The position numbers were made by a program, and so were the translations under genes. Source: Pseudomonadota bacterium (GTDB lineage Bacteria; Pseudomonadota; Gammaproteobacteria; Burkholderiales; Burkholderiaceae_D). Taken from it: a DNA stretch of 13,034 nucleotides. The stretch lies in NCBI GenBank assembly GCA_023392035.1, contig JAEVZY010000050.1, forward strand, positions 1 to 13,034, written 5' to 3'. The notes under the pieces were generated by a model. The model did not search any database. It was not told the origin of the DNA and saw nothing but the letters and a program-made list of their open reading frames with translations. The stretch's first letter is position 1, and every line of letters starts with the position of its first letter. Below are positions 1 through 5,979 of the stretch, piece after piece.

Positions 1-497
1 ACGAACAGGCCCCACATGCCGTAGATAATGCTGGGCACGCCAGCCAGCAATTCGACCGCGGTGCCCATCGGCCGCCGCAGCCAGACCGGGCACACCTCGG
101 TCAGGAACACGGCCACGCCGAAGCTGACCGGAAACGCGACGGCCAGCGCCACCAGCGAGGTGACCAGGGTGCCGACAATGGCGATCAGGCCGCCGTATTT
201 GTCATTCACCGGGTCCCATTCGATGTCGGTGGCAAAGCCCAGGCCGAATTCGCGCCAGGCCGGCAGCGAGCCGATCACCAGCGATACCAGGATGCCGGCC
301 AGCACCAGCAACACCGACAGCGCGAAGAACAGGGTGACCTTGTGGAAGACAAAGTCTTGCAAGCGCTGGTTGCGCATGGCGGACGCCATGGCGAGCTCGG
401 CCTGCTGCTCGGCCTGCTGCTCGGCTTGCTGCTCGGCCTGCAGCTCAGCCTGCGAGGCGCTTTGCATCATCGGCATGCTTGCGCTTTGTGGATTCAT
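1..497 (-). CDS. pstC: Phosphate ABC transporter permease PstC (N-terminal part, runs off the window)
   Basis: PstC is one of the two inner-membrane permease subunits of the high-affinity phosphate importer PstSCAB. About 165 codons are visible, reading from the ATG at 495-497 to the window edge; the family is usually around 300-330 residues, so roughly half is present. A hydrophobic first helix lies at about residues 53-77. It is followed by the family-typical stretch YGGLIAIVGTLVTSLVALAV and the PstC signature ELLAGVPSIIYGMWGLF near residues 149-165. The frame opens 62 bp after pstS on the same strand, the usual pst operon order. Residues 16-35 are an odd Gln/Ala/Glu repeat that places the first helix about 35 residues later than in E. 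coli PstC. A weak AGGG lies upstream of the first ATG; M37 or M41 are possible alternative starts that would drop the repeat. Confidence 0.95.
   Translation of the reverse strand, partial: MNPQSASMPMMQSASQAELQAEQQAEQQAEQQAELAMASAMRNQRLQDFVFHKVTLFFALSVLLVLAGILVSLVIGSLPAWREFGLGFATDIEWDPVNDKYGGLIAIVGTLVTSLVALAVAFPVSFGVAVFLTEVCPVWLRRPMGTAVELLAGVPSIIYGMWGLF
395..454 (-). repeat. 12-bp tandem repeat inside the 5' end of pstC (about 5 copies)
   Basis: Near-identical 12-bp units (GCTCGGCCTGCT on the plus strand) begin at 395, 407, 419, 431 and 443; the last two copies carry substitutions. On the coding strand each unit reads Gln-Ala-Glu-Gln. The period is a multiple of three, so gain or loss of a unit changes protein length but not frame. 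Confidence 0.85.
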
Positions 498-515
498 GCT
501 TGCCCTATAAGTGTG

Positions 516-538
516 AAGGGCCGCTTGTGCGGCCTCTT
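516..538 (-). promoter_or_regulatory. Intergenic hairpin between pstS and pstC
   Basis: GGCCGC (519-524) and GCGGCC (529-534) form a perfect 6-bp stem around a 4-base loop, and the stem can extend to positions 516/538 through a one-base bulge. It lies in the 62-bp gap between the pstS stop and the pstC start. On the operon strand it is not followed by a T-run, so it is more likely an mRNA processing or stabilising stem, or a partial attenuator, than a full terminator. Such an element would let periplasmic PstS be made in excess of the permease. That function is inferred. Confidence 0.45.
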
Positions 539-559
539 GTTATTGAAGGCGGTTGCCGC

Positions 560-1603
560 TTATTGCCAGAGTGCCTTGCCGGCAGCGTCTTTCACTTGCG
601 ACTTCCACGCGTCCTGCACCACTTTCACCACCGGAGCGGGCATCGGCACGTATTCCAGTTCGGTCGCCATCTGGCCGCCGTTCTTGAAAGCCCAGTCGAA
701 GAACTTCAGCACGGCCTGGCCTTTGGCGGAATCGGCTTGCGACTTGTGCATCAGGATGAAGGAAGCGCCCGTGATCGGCCAGCTTTGCTTGCCCGGCTCA
801 TTGGTCAGCACCACGGCGAAGCCAGGGGTCTTGGCCCATTCGGCATTGGCGGCAGCGGCCTTGAAGGAAGTATCGTCCGGCTGCACGAACTGGCCTTCCT
901 TGTTCTGCAATTGAGCGTGCGGGATGTTGTTGCGCTTGGCATAGGCGTATTCCACATAGCCGATCGCGCCCTTGATACGCTGCACGTTGGCGGCCACGCC
1001 TTCATTGCCCTTGCCGCCCACGCCCACCGGCCATTTCACGGCGGTGCTGGCGCCGACCGCGCTCTTGAATTCCGGGCTGACCTTGGACAGGTAGTCGGTG
1101 AACAGGAAAGTGGTGCCCGAGCCGTCCGAACGGTGCACGACGGTGATGTCGGAAGCCGGCAGGTTCACGCCCTGGTTCAGGCTGGCGATTTCAGGGGCGT
1201 TCCACTTGGTGATCTTGCCGCCGTAGATGCCGGCCAGCACCTGGCCGGTCAGTTTCAGTTGGCCGGGCTTGATGTTGTCCAGGTTGATGACCGGGACCAC
1301 GCCGCCCATCACGGCCGGGAATTGGGTCAGGCCTTCCTTTTCCAGCTCAGCTGCGTCCAGCGGCATGTCGGAGGCGCCGAAATCGACCGTCTTGGCCTTG
1401 ATCTGCTTGATACCGCCACCCGAACCGATGGATTGATAATTCAAACCAATGCCGGTGCTCTTTTTGTAGGCTTCGGCCCACTTGGCATAGATCGGGTAGG
1501 GGAAGGTCGCGCCGGCGCCGGTGATGTCGGCGGCGACGGCGGAAAACGCGCCGGTCGCCAAGGTGAGTCCGGCTGCCGTCAGGATGATGTTTTTGAACTG
1601 CAT
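560..1603 (-). CDS. pstS: Periplasmic phosphate-binding protein PstS
   Basis: PstS is the periplasmic receptor that captures inorganic phosphate and delivers it to the PstC/PstA channel. The 347-residue product is full length for the family. It starts with a Sec signal peptide (MQFKNII, a hydrophobic core, then the likely cleavage motif AVAA before Asp at about 25/26). Phosphate-ligand motifs follow in the expected order: GAGATFPYPIY near 29-39, SIGSGGGIKQI near 58-68, DFGASDMPL near 74-82, and HRSDGSGTTFLFTDYL near 157-172. GGAG at 1611-1614 lies 7 nt before the ATG and fixes the start. It is the first gene of a pstS-pstC operon and diverges from ppk1; a Pho-box-like promoter lies upstream (1655-1688). 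No abnormality was seen. Confidence 0.98.
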   Translation of the reverse strand: MQFKNIILTAAGLTLATGAFSAVAADITGAGATFPYPIYAKWAEAYKKSTGIGLNYQSIGSGGGIKQIKAKTVDFGASDMPLDAAELEKEGLTQFPAVMGGVVPVINLDNIKPGQLKLTGQVLAGIYGGKITKWNAPEIASLNQGVNLPASDITVVHRSDGSGTTFLFTDYLSKVSPEFKSAVGASTAVKWPVGVGGKGNEGVAANVQRIKGAIGYVEYAYAKRNNIPHAQLQNKEGQFVQPDDTSFKAAAANAEWAKTPGFAVVLTNEPGKQSWPITGASFILMHKSQADSAKGQAVLKFFDWAFKNGGQMATELEYVPMPAPVVKVVQDAWKSQVKDAAGKALWQ

Positions 1604-1654
1604 TGAGGAGCTCCGTTGTGGTGTTGGCAGAGGTGTTGCAAACGAATAGCCGCA

Positions 1655-1688
1655 ACTTTAGTGACGCAATATGACAAGCGTGTGACGG
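1655..1688 (-). promoter_or_regulatory. Pho-box-like PhoB promoter for pstSC
   Basis: Reading the minus strand, the half-sites CCGTCAC (1688-1682) and TTGTCAT (1677-1671) are separated by 4 bp, giving the 11-bp periodicity of the PhoB box (consensus CTGTCAT-4-CTGTCAT). A further GCGTCAC follows one base off phase. Exactly 10 bp after the 18-bp box comes TAAAGT (1660-1655), a 4/6 match to the -10 element at the position usual for PhoB promoters, which lack a -35. Transcription would start near 1648, about 45 bp before the pstS ATG. Confidence 0.75.
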
Positions 1689-1762
1689 TTATGAACAAAG
1701 CATCGACATTCGGACGTCCCCCTGTTTCACGGAAATTTGAGCGCGTTTTTCGTCGATTTGAG

Positions 1763-1796
1763 TGGTCATAAACAGGTCATAGTCCTGCACTAGACT
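1763..1796 (+). promoter_or_regulatory. Pho-box-like PhoB promoter for ppk1(-sixA)
   Basis: The half-sites TGGTCAT (1763-1769) and AGGTCAT (1774-1780) are separated by AAAC, matching the 7-4-7 layout and A-rich spacer of the PhoB box. Ten bases later TAGACT (1791-1796) matches the -10 consensus at 4 of 6 positions. Transcription would start near 1803, about 26 bp before the ppk1 ATG. The spacing agrees with the divergent pstS box in the same 225-bp intergenic region. Confidence 0.78.
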
Positions 1797-1828
1797 CCGG
1801 CGGCGCACAACCGTACGAGACTTCCGCA

Positions 1829-3949
1829 ATGACAAAACCAGCCAAAACTGCCAAAGCCAAGGACGGCAAGAACCCGGCTGCCGGCAAGCTCACGCTGAAT
1901 CGCGAGCTGTCGCAATTGCAATTCAATCGACGTGTGCTGGCCCAGGCTGAAGATGTTTCCGTGCCGCTGCTGGAGCGTCTGCGTTTTCTGTGCATCGTCG
2001 GCAGCAACCTGGACGAATTCTTTGAAGTGCGCATTGCCAGCCTGCTGGCGCAAGACCGCATGGACGGCCAGCGCATGAGTCCGGATGCCCTGCACGCCCT
2101 GCTGCACCAGGCTTCGACCGAATGCCACGCCATTGTCGAACGCCAATACCAGGTCCTGAACCAGGACATCCTGCCCAAGCTGGCGGCGCACGGCATTCAC
2201 CTGTTGCGCAACCAGGACCGCAACCCGGCCCAGCGCGCCTGGGTGAAAAATTATTTCGAACAGGAAGTGCGGCCCTTGCTGACGCCGATCGGCCTCGATC
2301 CAGCGCACCCCTTTCCGCAAGTGGTCAACAAGAGCCTGAATTTCATTTTCGAGCTGTCCGGCAAGGACGCCTTCGGCCGCGGCACTTCGATTGCCATCCT
2401 GAAAGCGCCGCGCGTACTGCCGCGGGTGATCCGGCTGCCGGCGCATTTGTCGCCGGCGGGAAGCCAGTGCTTTTGCCTCTTGTCATCGGTGATTCATGCC
2501 CATGTGGACGATCTGTTCCCGGGGCGCGAAGTGAAGAGCTATTCGCAATTTCGCGTCACCCGCAACAGCGAGTTGTGGGTGGACGAGGAAGAAGTGAAGA
2601 ACCTGCGCCAGGCCCTGCAAAGCGAATTGCAGAGCCGGCCCTTCGGCGTGGCGGTGCGGCTGGAAGTGGCGAAGAACTGTCCGCCGGCGCTCTCGCAATT
2701 CCTGCTGGACCAGTTCGGCATCGCGCGCGATCGTCTGTTCGAGGTGGATGGCCCGGTGAACATGGTGCGCCTGAACGAGCTGGTCGAGCTGACCTCGCAA
2801 CCGGCGCTGCGCTTTCCCTCGTTCTCGCCGGGCTTTCCGCAAGGCCTGGGCGAAAGCGACATCTTTGCCCAGTTGCGCAAGGGGGACGTGCTGCTGCACC
2901 ACCCCTACCAATCCTTCCAGCCGGTGCTGGACTTCCTGCGCGCCGCCGCTGCCGATCCGAATGTGGTCGCCATCAAGCAGACCATATATCGCACCGGCAT
3001 CAATTCCGACTTGATGGAGTCGCTGATCGCCGCAGCCGTCAGCGGCAAGGAAGTGACGGTGGTGCTGGAATTGATGGCGCGCTTCGATGAAGAAGCCAAT
3101 ATCAACTGGGCCAACAAGCTGGAGCGGGTCGGCGCCCAGGTGGTATACGGCGTGGTGGGCCTGAAGACGCACGCCAAGATGATGCTGGTGGTGCGGCGCG
3201 AAGATGGCGAGCTGCGCCACTACGCCCATCTGGGCACCGGCAACTACCATCCCACCACCACCCGCTTCTATACCGATTTCGGCCTGATGACCGCCAATGC
3301 GCAACTGGCCTCGGATGTGAACGAAGTCTTCCTCCACCTCACCAGCCTGACTAGGCCCGGCAAGCTGCATCAGCTGTGGCTGGCGCCCTTCACGCTGCAC
3401 AAGGAGCTGGTGCGCCACATCCGCCATGAAGCGTCGATTGCGCGGGCCGGCCGCCCGGCGCGCATCATCGCCAAGATGAATGCGCTGCTGGATGAATCGG
3501 TGATCCGCGCCCTGTACGCCGCTTCGCAGGATGGCGTGAAGATCGACCTCATCGTGCGCGGCGCCTGCGCCTTGCGCCCGGGCGTGCCGGGCATGTCGGA
3601 AAACATCAAGGTGCGCTCCATCGTCGGCCGCTTCCTGGAGCACTCGCGCATCTTCTTCTTCCGCAACGACGGCCAGGGCGACACTTACCTTTCCAGCGCC
3701 GACTGGATGGGCCGCAACCTGTTCCGGCGTATCGAAATTGCCTTTCCGGTGCTGGACAACAAGCTCAAGCGGCGCGTGCTGAATGAAGGCTTGCAGCCCT
3801 ACCTCAAGGACAACCAGAACGCCTGGGAACTGGACGCCGACGGCAACTATCAGCGTAAACAGCCCAGTCGTCGCCAACTGGCTTTCTCGGCCCAGAACTG
3901 GCTGATGCAGAACCTGGGACAAACCGGCAGCAATGGCTCACAAGGATGA
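1829..3949 (+). CDS. ppk1: Polyphosphate kinase PPK1
   Basis: PPK1 reversibly transfers the terminal phosphate of ATP onto polyphosphate, the cell's phosphate and energy store. The 706-residue product is normal length. The N-terminal domain opens with LNRELSQLQFNRRVL (about 23-37) and SNLDEFFEVR (about 59-68). The head domain follows, then the two phospholipase-D-like C domains: KQTIYRTG near 383, ELMARFDEEANINWANKLE near 414-432, GLKTHAKMM with His448, matching the autophosphorylated His435 of the E. coli enzyme, and LGTGNYHPTTTRFYTD near 468-483. LEHSRIFFF with His605 is the counterpart of E. coli His592. Only a weak GAGA (1817-1820) precedes the ATG, but the reading frame and family start agree. 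A Pho-box-like promoter lies upstream, and the sixA frame follows 9 bp after the stop. Confidence 0.98.
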   Translation: MTKPAKTAKAKDGKNPAAGKLTLNRELSQLQFNRRVLAQAEDVSVPLLERLRFLCIVGSNLDEFFEVRIASLLAQDRMDGQRMSPDALHALLHQASTECHAIVERQYQVLNQDILPKLAAHGIHLLRNQDRNPAQRAWVKNYFEQEVRPLLTPIGLDPAHPFPQVVNKSLNFIFELSGKDAFGRGTSIAILKAPRVLPRVIRLPAHLSPAGSQCFCLLSSVIHAHVDDLFPGREVKSYSQFRVTRNSELWVDEEEVKNLRQALQSELQSRPFGVAVRLEVAKNCPPALSQFLLDQFGIARDRLFEVDGPVNMVRLNELVELTSQPALRFPSFSPGFPQGLGESDIFAQLRKGDVLLHHPYQSFQPVLDFLRAAAADPNVVAIKQTIYRTGINSDLMESLIAAAVSGKEVTVVLELMARFDEEANINWANKLERVGAQVVYGVVGLKTHAKMMLVVRREDGELRHYAHLGTGNYHPTTTRFYTDFGLMTANAQLASDVNEVFLHLTSLTRPGKLHQLWLAPFTLHKELVRHIRHEASIARAGRPARIIAKMNALLDESVIRALYAASQDGVKIDLIVRGACALRPGVPGMSENIKVRSIVGRFLEHSRIFFFRNDGQGDTYLSSADWMGRNLFRRIEIAFPVLDNKLKRRVLNEGLQPYLKDNQNAWELDADGNYQRKQPSRRQLAFSAQNWLMQNLGQTGSNGSQG

Positions 3950-3958
3950 GGACAGGAC

Positions 3959-4420
3959 ATGGACCTGATTTTGTGGCGGCATGCCGAAGCGGAAGACGCC
4001 GCTCCCGGCCAGGACGACCTGGATCGTCAACTCACCGCGCGCGGCCGCTAGCAGGCCAAGCGCATGGCGCTCTGGCTGGACCAGGTCCTGCCGGAAAGCT
4101 GCAAGATCCTCGTCAGCCCGGCCAAACGGACGGTGCAAACCGCGCAGGCGCTCAACAGGAAATACCGGCTCAGTCCTGAAATCGCGCCCGACGCCGGCTG
4201 GGAAGCGCTGCTGCAGGCCTCGCACTGGCCCGAGAGCAAGAGCCCGGTGATGCTGGTGGGCCATCAGCCCGATCTGGGCAACCTGGTGGCGCGCCTGTTG
4301 GGCGTGGAGGCCGGCTCGCTCAGCGTGCGCAAGGGTTCGGTGTGGTGGCTCTCCACCCGCGAGGACGATGAGACCGGCTTGCTGCGCGCGGTGCTGAGTC
4401 CGGATCTGGCGCCGAAGTAG
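3959..4420 (+). pseudogene. sixA: SixA-like phosphohistidine phosphatase interrupted by an in-frame TAG
   Basis: Reading from the ATG at 3959, the frame gives MDLILWRHAEAEDAAPGQDD and on to residue 30, then meets TAG at 4049-4051, and continues open to a natural stop at 4418-4420. The total is about 153 codons, normal for SixA. SixA proteins are small RHG-motif phosphatases that remove phosphate from phosphohistidine. The catalytic His8 lies before the stop; the second arginine motif SPAKRT (Arg57) and VGHQPDLG (His102) lie after it. Everything beyond the stop looks intact, so a single base change (AAG, CAG or GAG to TAG) explains the break. An internal ATG at 4064 could start a 118-residue piece, but it would lack the catalytic RH. 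GAGGA at 3948-3952 provides a ribosome site and the gap to ppk1 is 9 bp, so it belongs to the ppk1 transcript. Alternatives are a sequencing error or amber readthrough. Confidence 0.85.
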
Positions 4421-4448
4421 CAAGCTTCGACGCCAGGGCGCTCTGTTT
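4406..4448 (+). terminator. Probable intrinsic terminator overlapping the end of sixA
   Basis: CTGGCGCCGAAG (4406-4417) pairs with CTTCGACGCCAG (4425-4436) in a 12-bp stem with one mismatch around a 7-base loop that contains the sixA stop codon. A modestly T-rich tail follows (CTCTGTTT, 4441-4448). It sits between the convergent ppk1-sixA and olsB units. The T-tract is imperfect, so termination strength is uncertain. Confidence 0.55.
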
Positions 4449-5217
4449 ACTGCAGCGCCGGTTCTCCACGCAGATAGTGGCGCGCATAGCGCCGCTCAAG
4501 CTTGGCCATGGGCAGGATCATGAACAGGTCGGCGGTGTGGAATTCGGTATCCCAGGCCGGCTCGCCGCCTACCCAGGCGCCGCTGCGCAGATAGCCCTTG
4601 ATCAGCGGCGGCAACCAGGCTTCCTGGCTGGCGGCCTGCTCCGGCAGCGGGAAAGGCGTGCGCGCCTGAACCCGGAAGGATTGCGGCGCCAGGTGGCGCT
4701 GGCGCACCGACTCATACACTGCGCCGGCATTGTGGCCGCCATCGGCCAGGCTGATGCTGGCGCAGCCGATCAGGTATTGCGATTTTTCGCGTGCCATGAA
4801 CGCCGCCAGGCCCGACCACAAGAGGCTGATGACAGCGCCGCCGCGATAGTCCGGATGCACGCAGGCGCGCCCGGCTTCGGCCATCACCGGCCGCAATTCG
4901 GACAGGCTGCCGAGATCGAATTCGGATTCGGAGTAGTAGCGGCCGAAGTTGCGCGCCGCGCGCGGGCTCAACAGCCGATAAGTGCCGACCACTTCACCGG
5001 AGTGATCGTCGCGCACCATGAGGTGTTCGCAAATTTCGTCGAACTGGTCGCAGTCCAGGCCGCGGTCGTTCGGGTTCAGCGGCAAGCCCAGGGCTTCAAT
5101 GAAGACTCGGTGGCGCAGGCTTTGCACTTCGCGTATCTCGGACGCCGTGCGGGCCAGCGCCAGGCTCAGTCGGGGGAATTCCGCAGTGGCAGTCATCCTG
5201 CCGGTCAACAATTGCAT
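4447..5217 (-). CDS. olsB: OlsB-type N-acyltransferase (ornithine lipid synthesis, GNAT fold)
   Basis: Members of this family transfer a 3-hydroxyacyl chain from acyl-ACP to the alpha-amino group of ornithine, giving the lyso precursor of phosphorus-free ornithine lipid at the inner membrane. The 256-residue protein shows the family pattern: LRHRVFIEALG (34-44), DQFDEICEHLMVRD (57-70), EAGRACVHPDYRGG (114-127), GCASIS (151-156), and a C-terminal block beginning LPPLIKGYLRSGAW (202-215) with FHTADLFMILP near 226-236. GGAAAG six bases before the ATG at 5215-5217 supports that start over M8. The partner gene olsA (O-acyltransferase) is not in the window. Position between polyphosphate genes suggests a phosphate-sparing role, although I see no Pho box directly upstream. 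A distant member of the same superfamily with another amine substrate remains possible. Confidence 0.82.
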   Translation of the reverse strand: MQLLTGRMTATAEFPRLSLALARTASEIREVQSLRHRVFIEALGLPLNPNDRGLDCDQFDEICEHLMVRDDHSGEVVGTYRLLSPRAARNFGRYYSESEFDLGSLSELRPVMAEAGRACVHPDYRGGAVISLLWSGLAAFMAREKSQYLIGCASISLADGGHNAGAVYESVRQRHLAPQSFRVQARTPFPLPEQAASQEAWLPPLIKGYLRSGAWVGGEPAWDTEFHTADLFMILPMAKLERRYARHYLRGEPALQ

Positions 5218-5255
5218 CGCGCTTTCCAGGGTGGTTGTCGAACCCCTTCAGCCTA

Positions 5256-5274
5256 GGGCGCAATTGCTGCGCCC
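5256..5274. other. Hairpin in the gap upstream of olsB
   Basis: GGGCGCA (5256-5262) and TGCGCCC (5268-5274) form a perfect 7-bp stem with a 5-base loop in the 95-bp space between the Lys/Ala-rich gene and olsB. No T-run follows on either strand. It may be a weak terminator for the upstream gene or a 5' leader structure for olsB; the sequence does not decide. Confidence 0.45.
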
Positions 5275-5312
5275 CGATGAACGAAATATTGCCGGCAGGT
5301 GAAATACCGCGC

Positions 5313-5894
5313 TCAGGCGCCCTGCTTTTCCTTGCGCGGGCGACCGGGCTTGAGCGGCGGCAGGCTGTCGATCCAGTTTTTCAGGCTGGCGTTGTCCAGG
5401 GTGCGGATCAGGGCCACGCCCACCCGCAGCAGCTCGCTTTTCTTGACCGCGTAGCCATTGGCCAGGCAAGCCTTTTTGACTTCGCCCAGCAAGGCGTATT
5501 CGGATTCCGGCATGGTGAAGCTGTCGCGCACCAGCTTTTGCTTCTTGGGTTTGGCCGGCTTGGCGCCGACTTCAGGCTTGGCGGCGGCATCCTTGGCCTT
5601 GGCCGGGGCTGCCGACTTCGAAGCCTTCGCCGGTTCTTGCATCACGGCTTTCGGATCGGCCTTGGCAGGGCTGGCCGCTTTGGGCGCCTTGGCCGGCGCC
5701 GACTTGCCATTGCCCGATTGGCCGTTGCCGGTCTTGCCATTGCCCGATTGGCCGTTGCCAGACTGGCCCTTGCCCGACGCGGCTTTTGCCGGCTTGGCGG
5801 CTGGCTTGGCGCTCGACTTCGCGGCCGGCTTGGCGTTCGATTTGGCGGCCGTCGCGGCCTTGGTATTGGCTGCCGATTTTGCTGCGCTTGCCAT
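5313..5894 (-). CDS. Lys/Ala-rich protein with ribbon-helix-helix-like C-terminal domain
   Basis: The 193-residue product has two parts. Residues 1-120 are low complexity and strongly basic (Ala, Lys, Pro, Ser, with a Gly-Asn-Gly repeat at 41-64), like histone-H1-like bacterial tails. Residues 118-175 are a compact ordered segment (KKQKLVRDSFTMPESEYALL, then KSELLRVGVALIRTL). Its short strand and two helices resemble a ribbon-helix-helix DNA-binding fold. The end, PGRPRK (183-188), is an AT-hook-like core. The ribosome site GGGAGAAG lies about 5 bases before the ATG, and an AT-rich promoter precedes it. I do not recognise a named family. DNA or nucleoid binding is the first guess. Binding of polyphosphate through the lysine tail is a second, prompted by the neighbouring ppx and ppk1. 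Both are inferences. It is on the same strand as ppx and olsB but probably has its own promoter. Confidence 0.8.
   Translation of the reverse strand: MASAAKSAANTKAATAAKSNAKPAAKSSAKPAAKPAKAASGKGQSGNGQSGNGKTGNGQSGNGKSAPAKAPKAASPAKADPKAVMQEPAKASKSAAPAKAKDAAAKPEVGAKPAKPKKQKLVRDSFTMPESEYALLGEVKKACLANGYAVKKSELLRVGVALIRTLDNASLKNWIDSLPPLKPGRPRKEKQGA
5703..5780 (-). repeat. 30-bp tandem repeat (15-bp subunits) in the Lys/Ala-rich gene
   Basis: A 27-bp stretch occurs identically at 5703-5729 and 5733-5759, a 30-bp period, and a degenerate third copy begins at 5763. Each 30 bp encodes two five-residue units of the type Q/K-S/T-G-N-G. The period keeps the frame, so copy number can vary between strains without breaking the protein. 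Confidence 0.85.
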
Positions 5895-5926
5895 CGATCT
5901 TCTCCCTTTGCGAATTAAAAGTATAA

Positions 5927-5956
5927 ATAATATATACGATTTTATAAGCAGCTCAA
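5927..5956 (-). promoter_or_regulatory. Sigma70-like promoter for the Lys/Ala-rich gene
   Basis: Within an unusually AT-rich island (about 5911-5950) TTGAGC (5956-5951) and TATTAT (5932-5927) are separated by 18 bp on the minus strand. The start would fall near 5920, about 25 bp before the ATG at 5894. An alternative -10 (TATATT) lies 2 bp closer to the -35. It sits in the 85-bp gap after ppx. Confidence 0.5.
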
Positions 5957-5979
5957 AGCGCGTCCCGCAGCGCCCCGCC

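Noticed and set aside
395..454. CRISPR-like or regulatory repeat array
   Set aside because: The units are 12 bp, contiguous without spacers, and in frame in pstC.
3946..4250. Alternative frames across sixA as a genuine small gene
   Set aside because: Their translations are Arg/Pro-rich shadows. Only the TAG-interrupted frame has the RHG phosphatase motifs on both sides.
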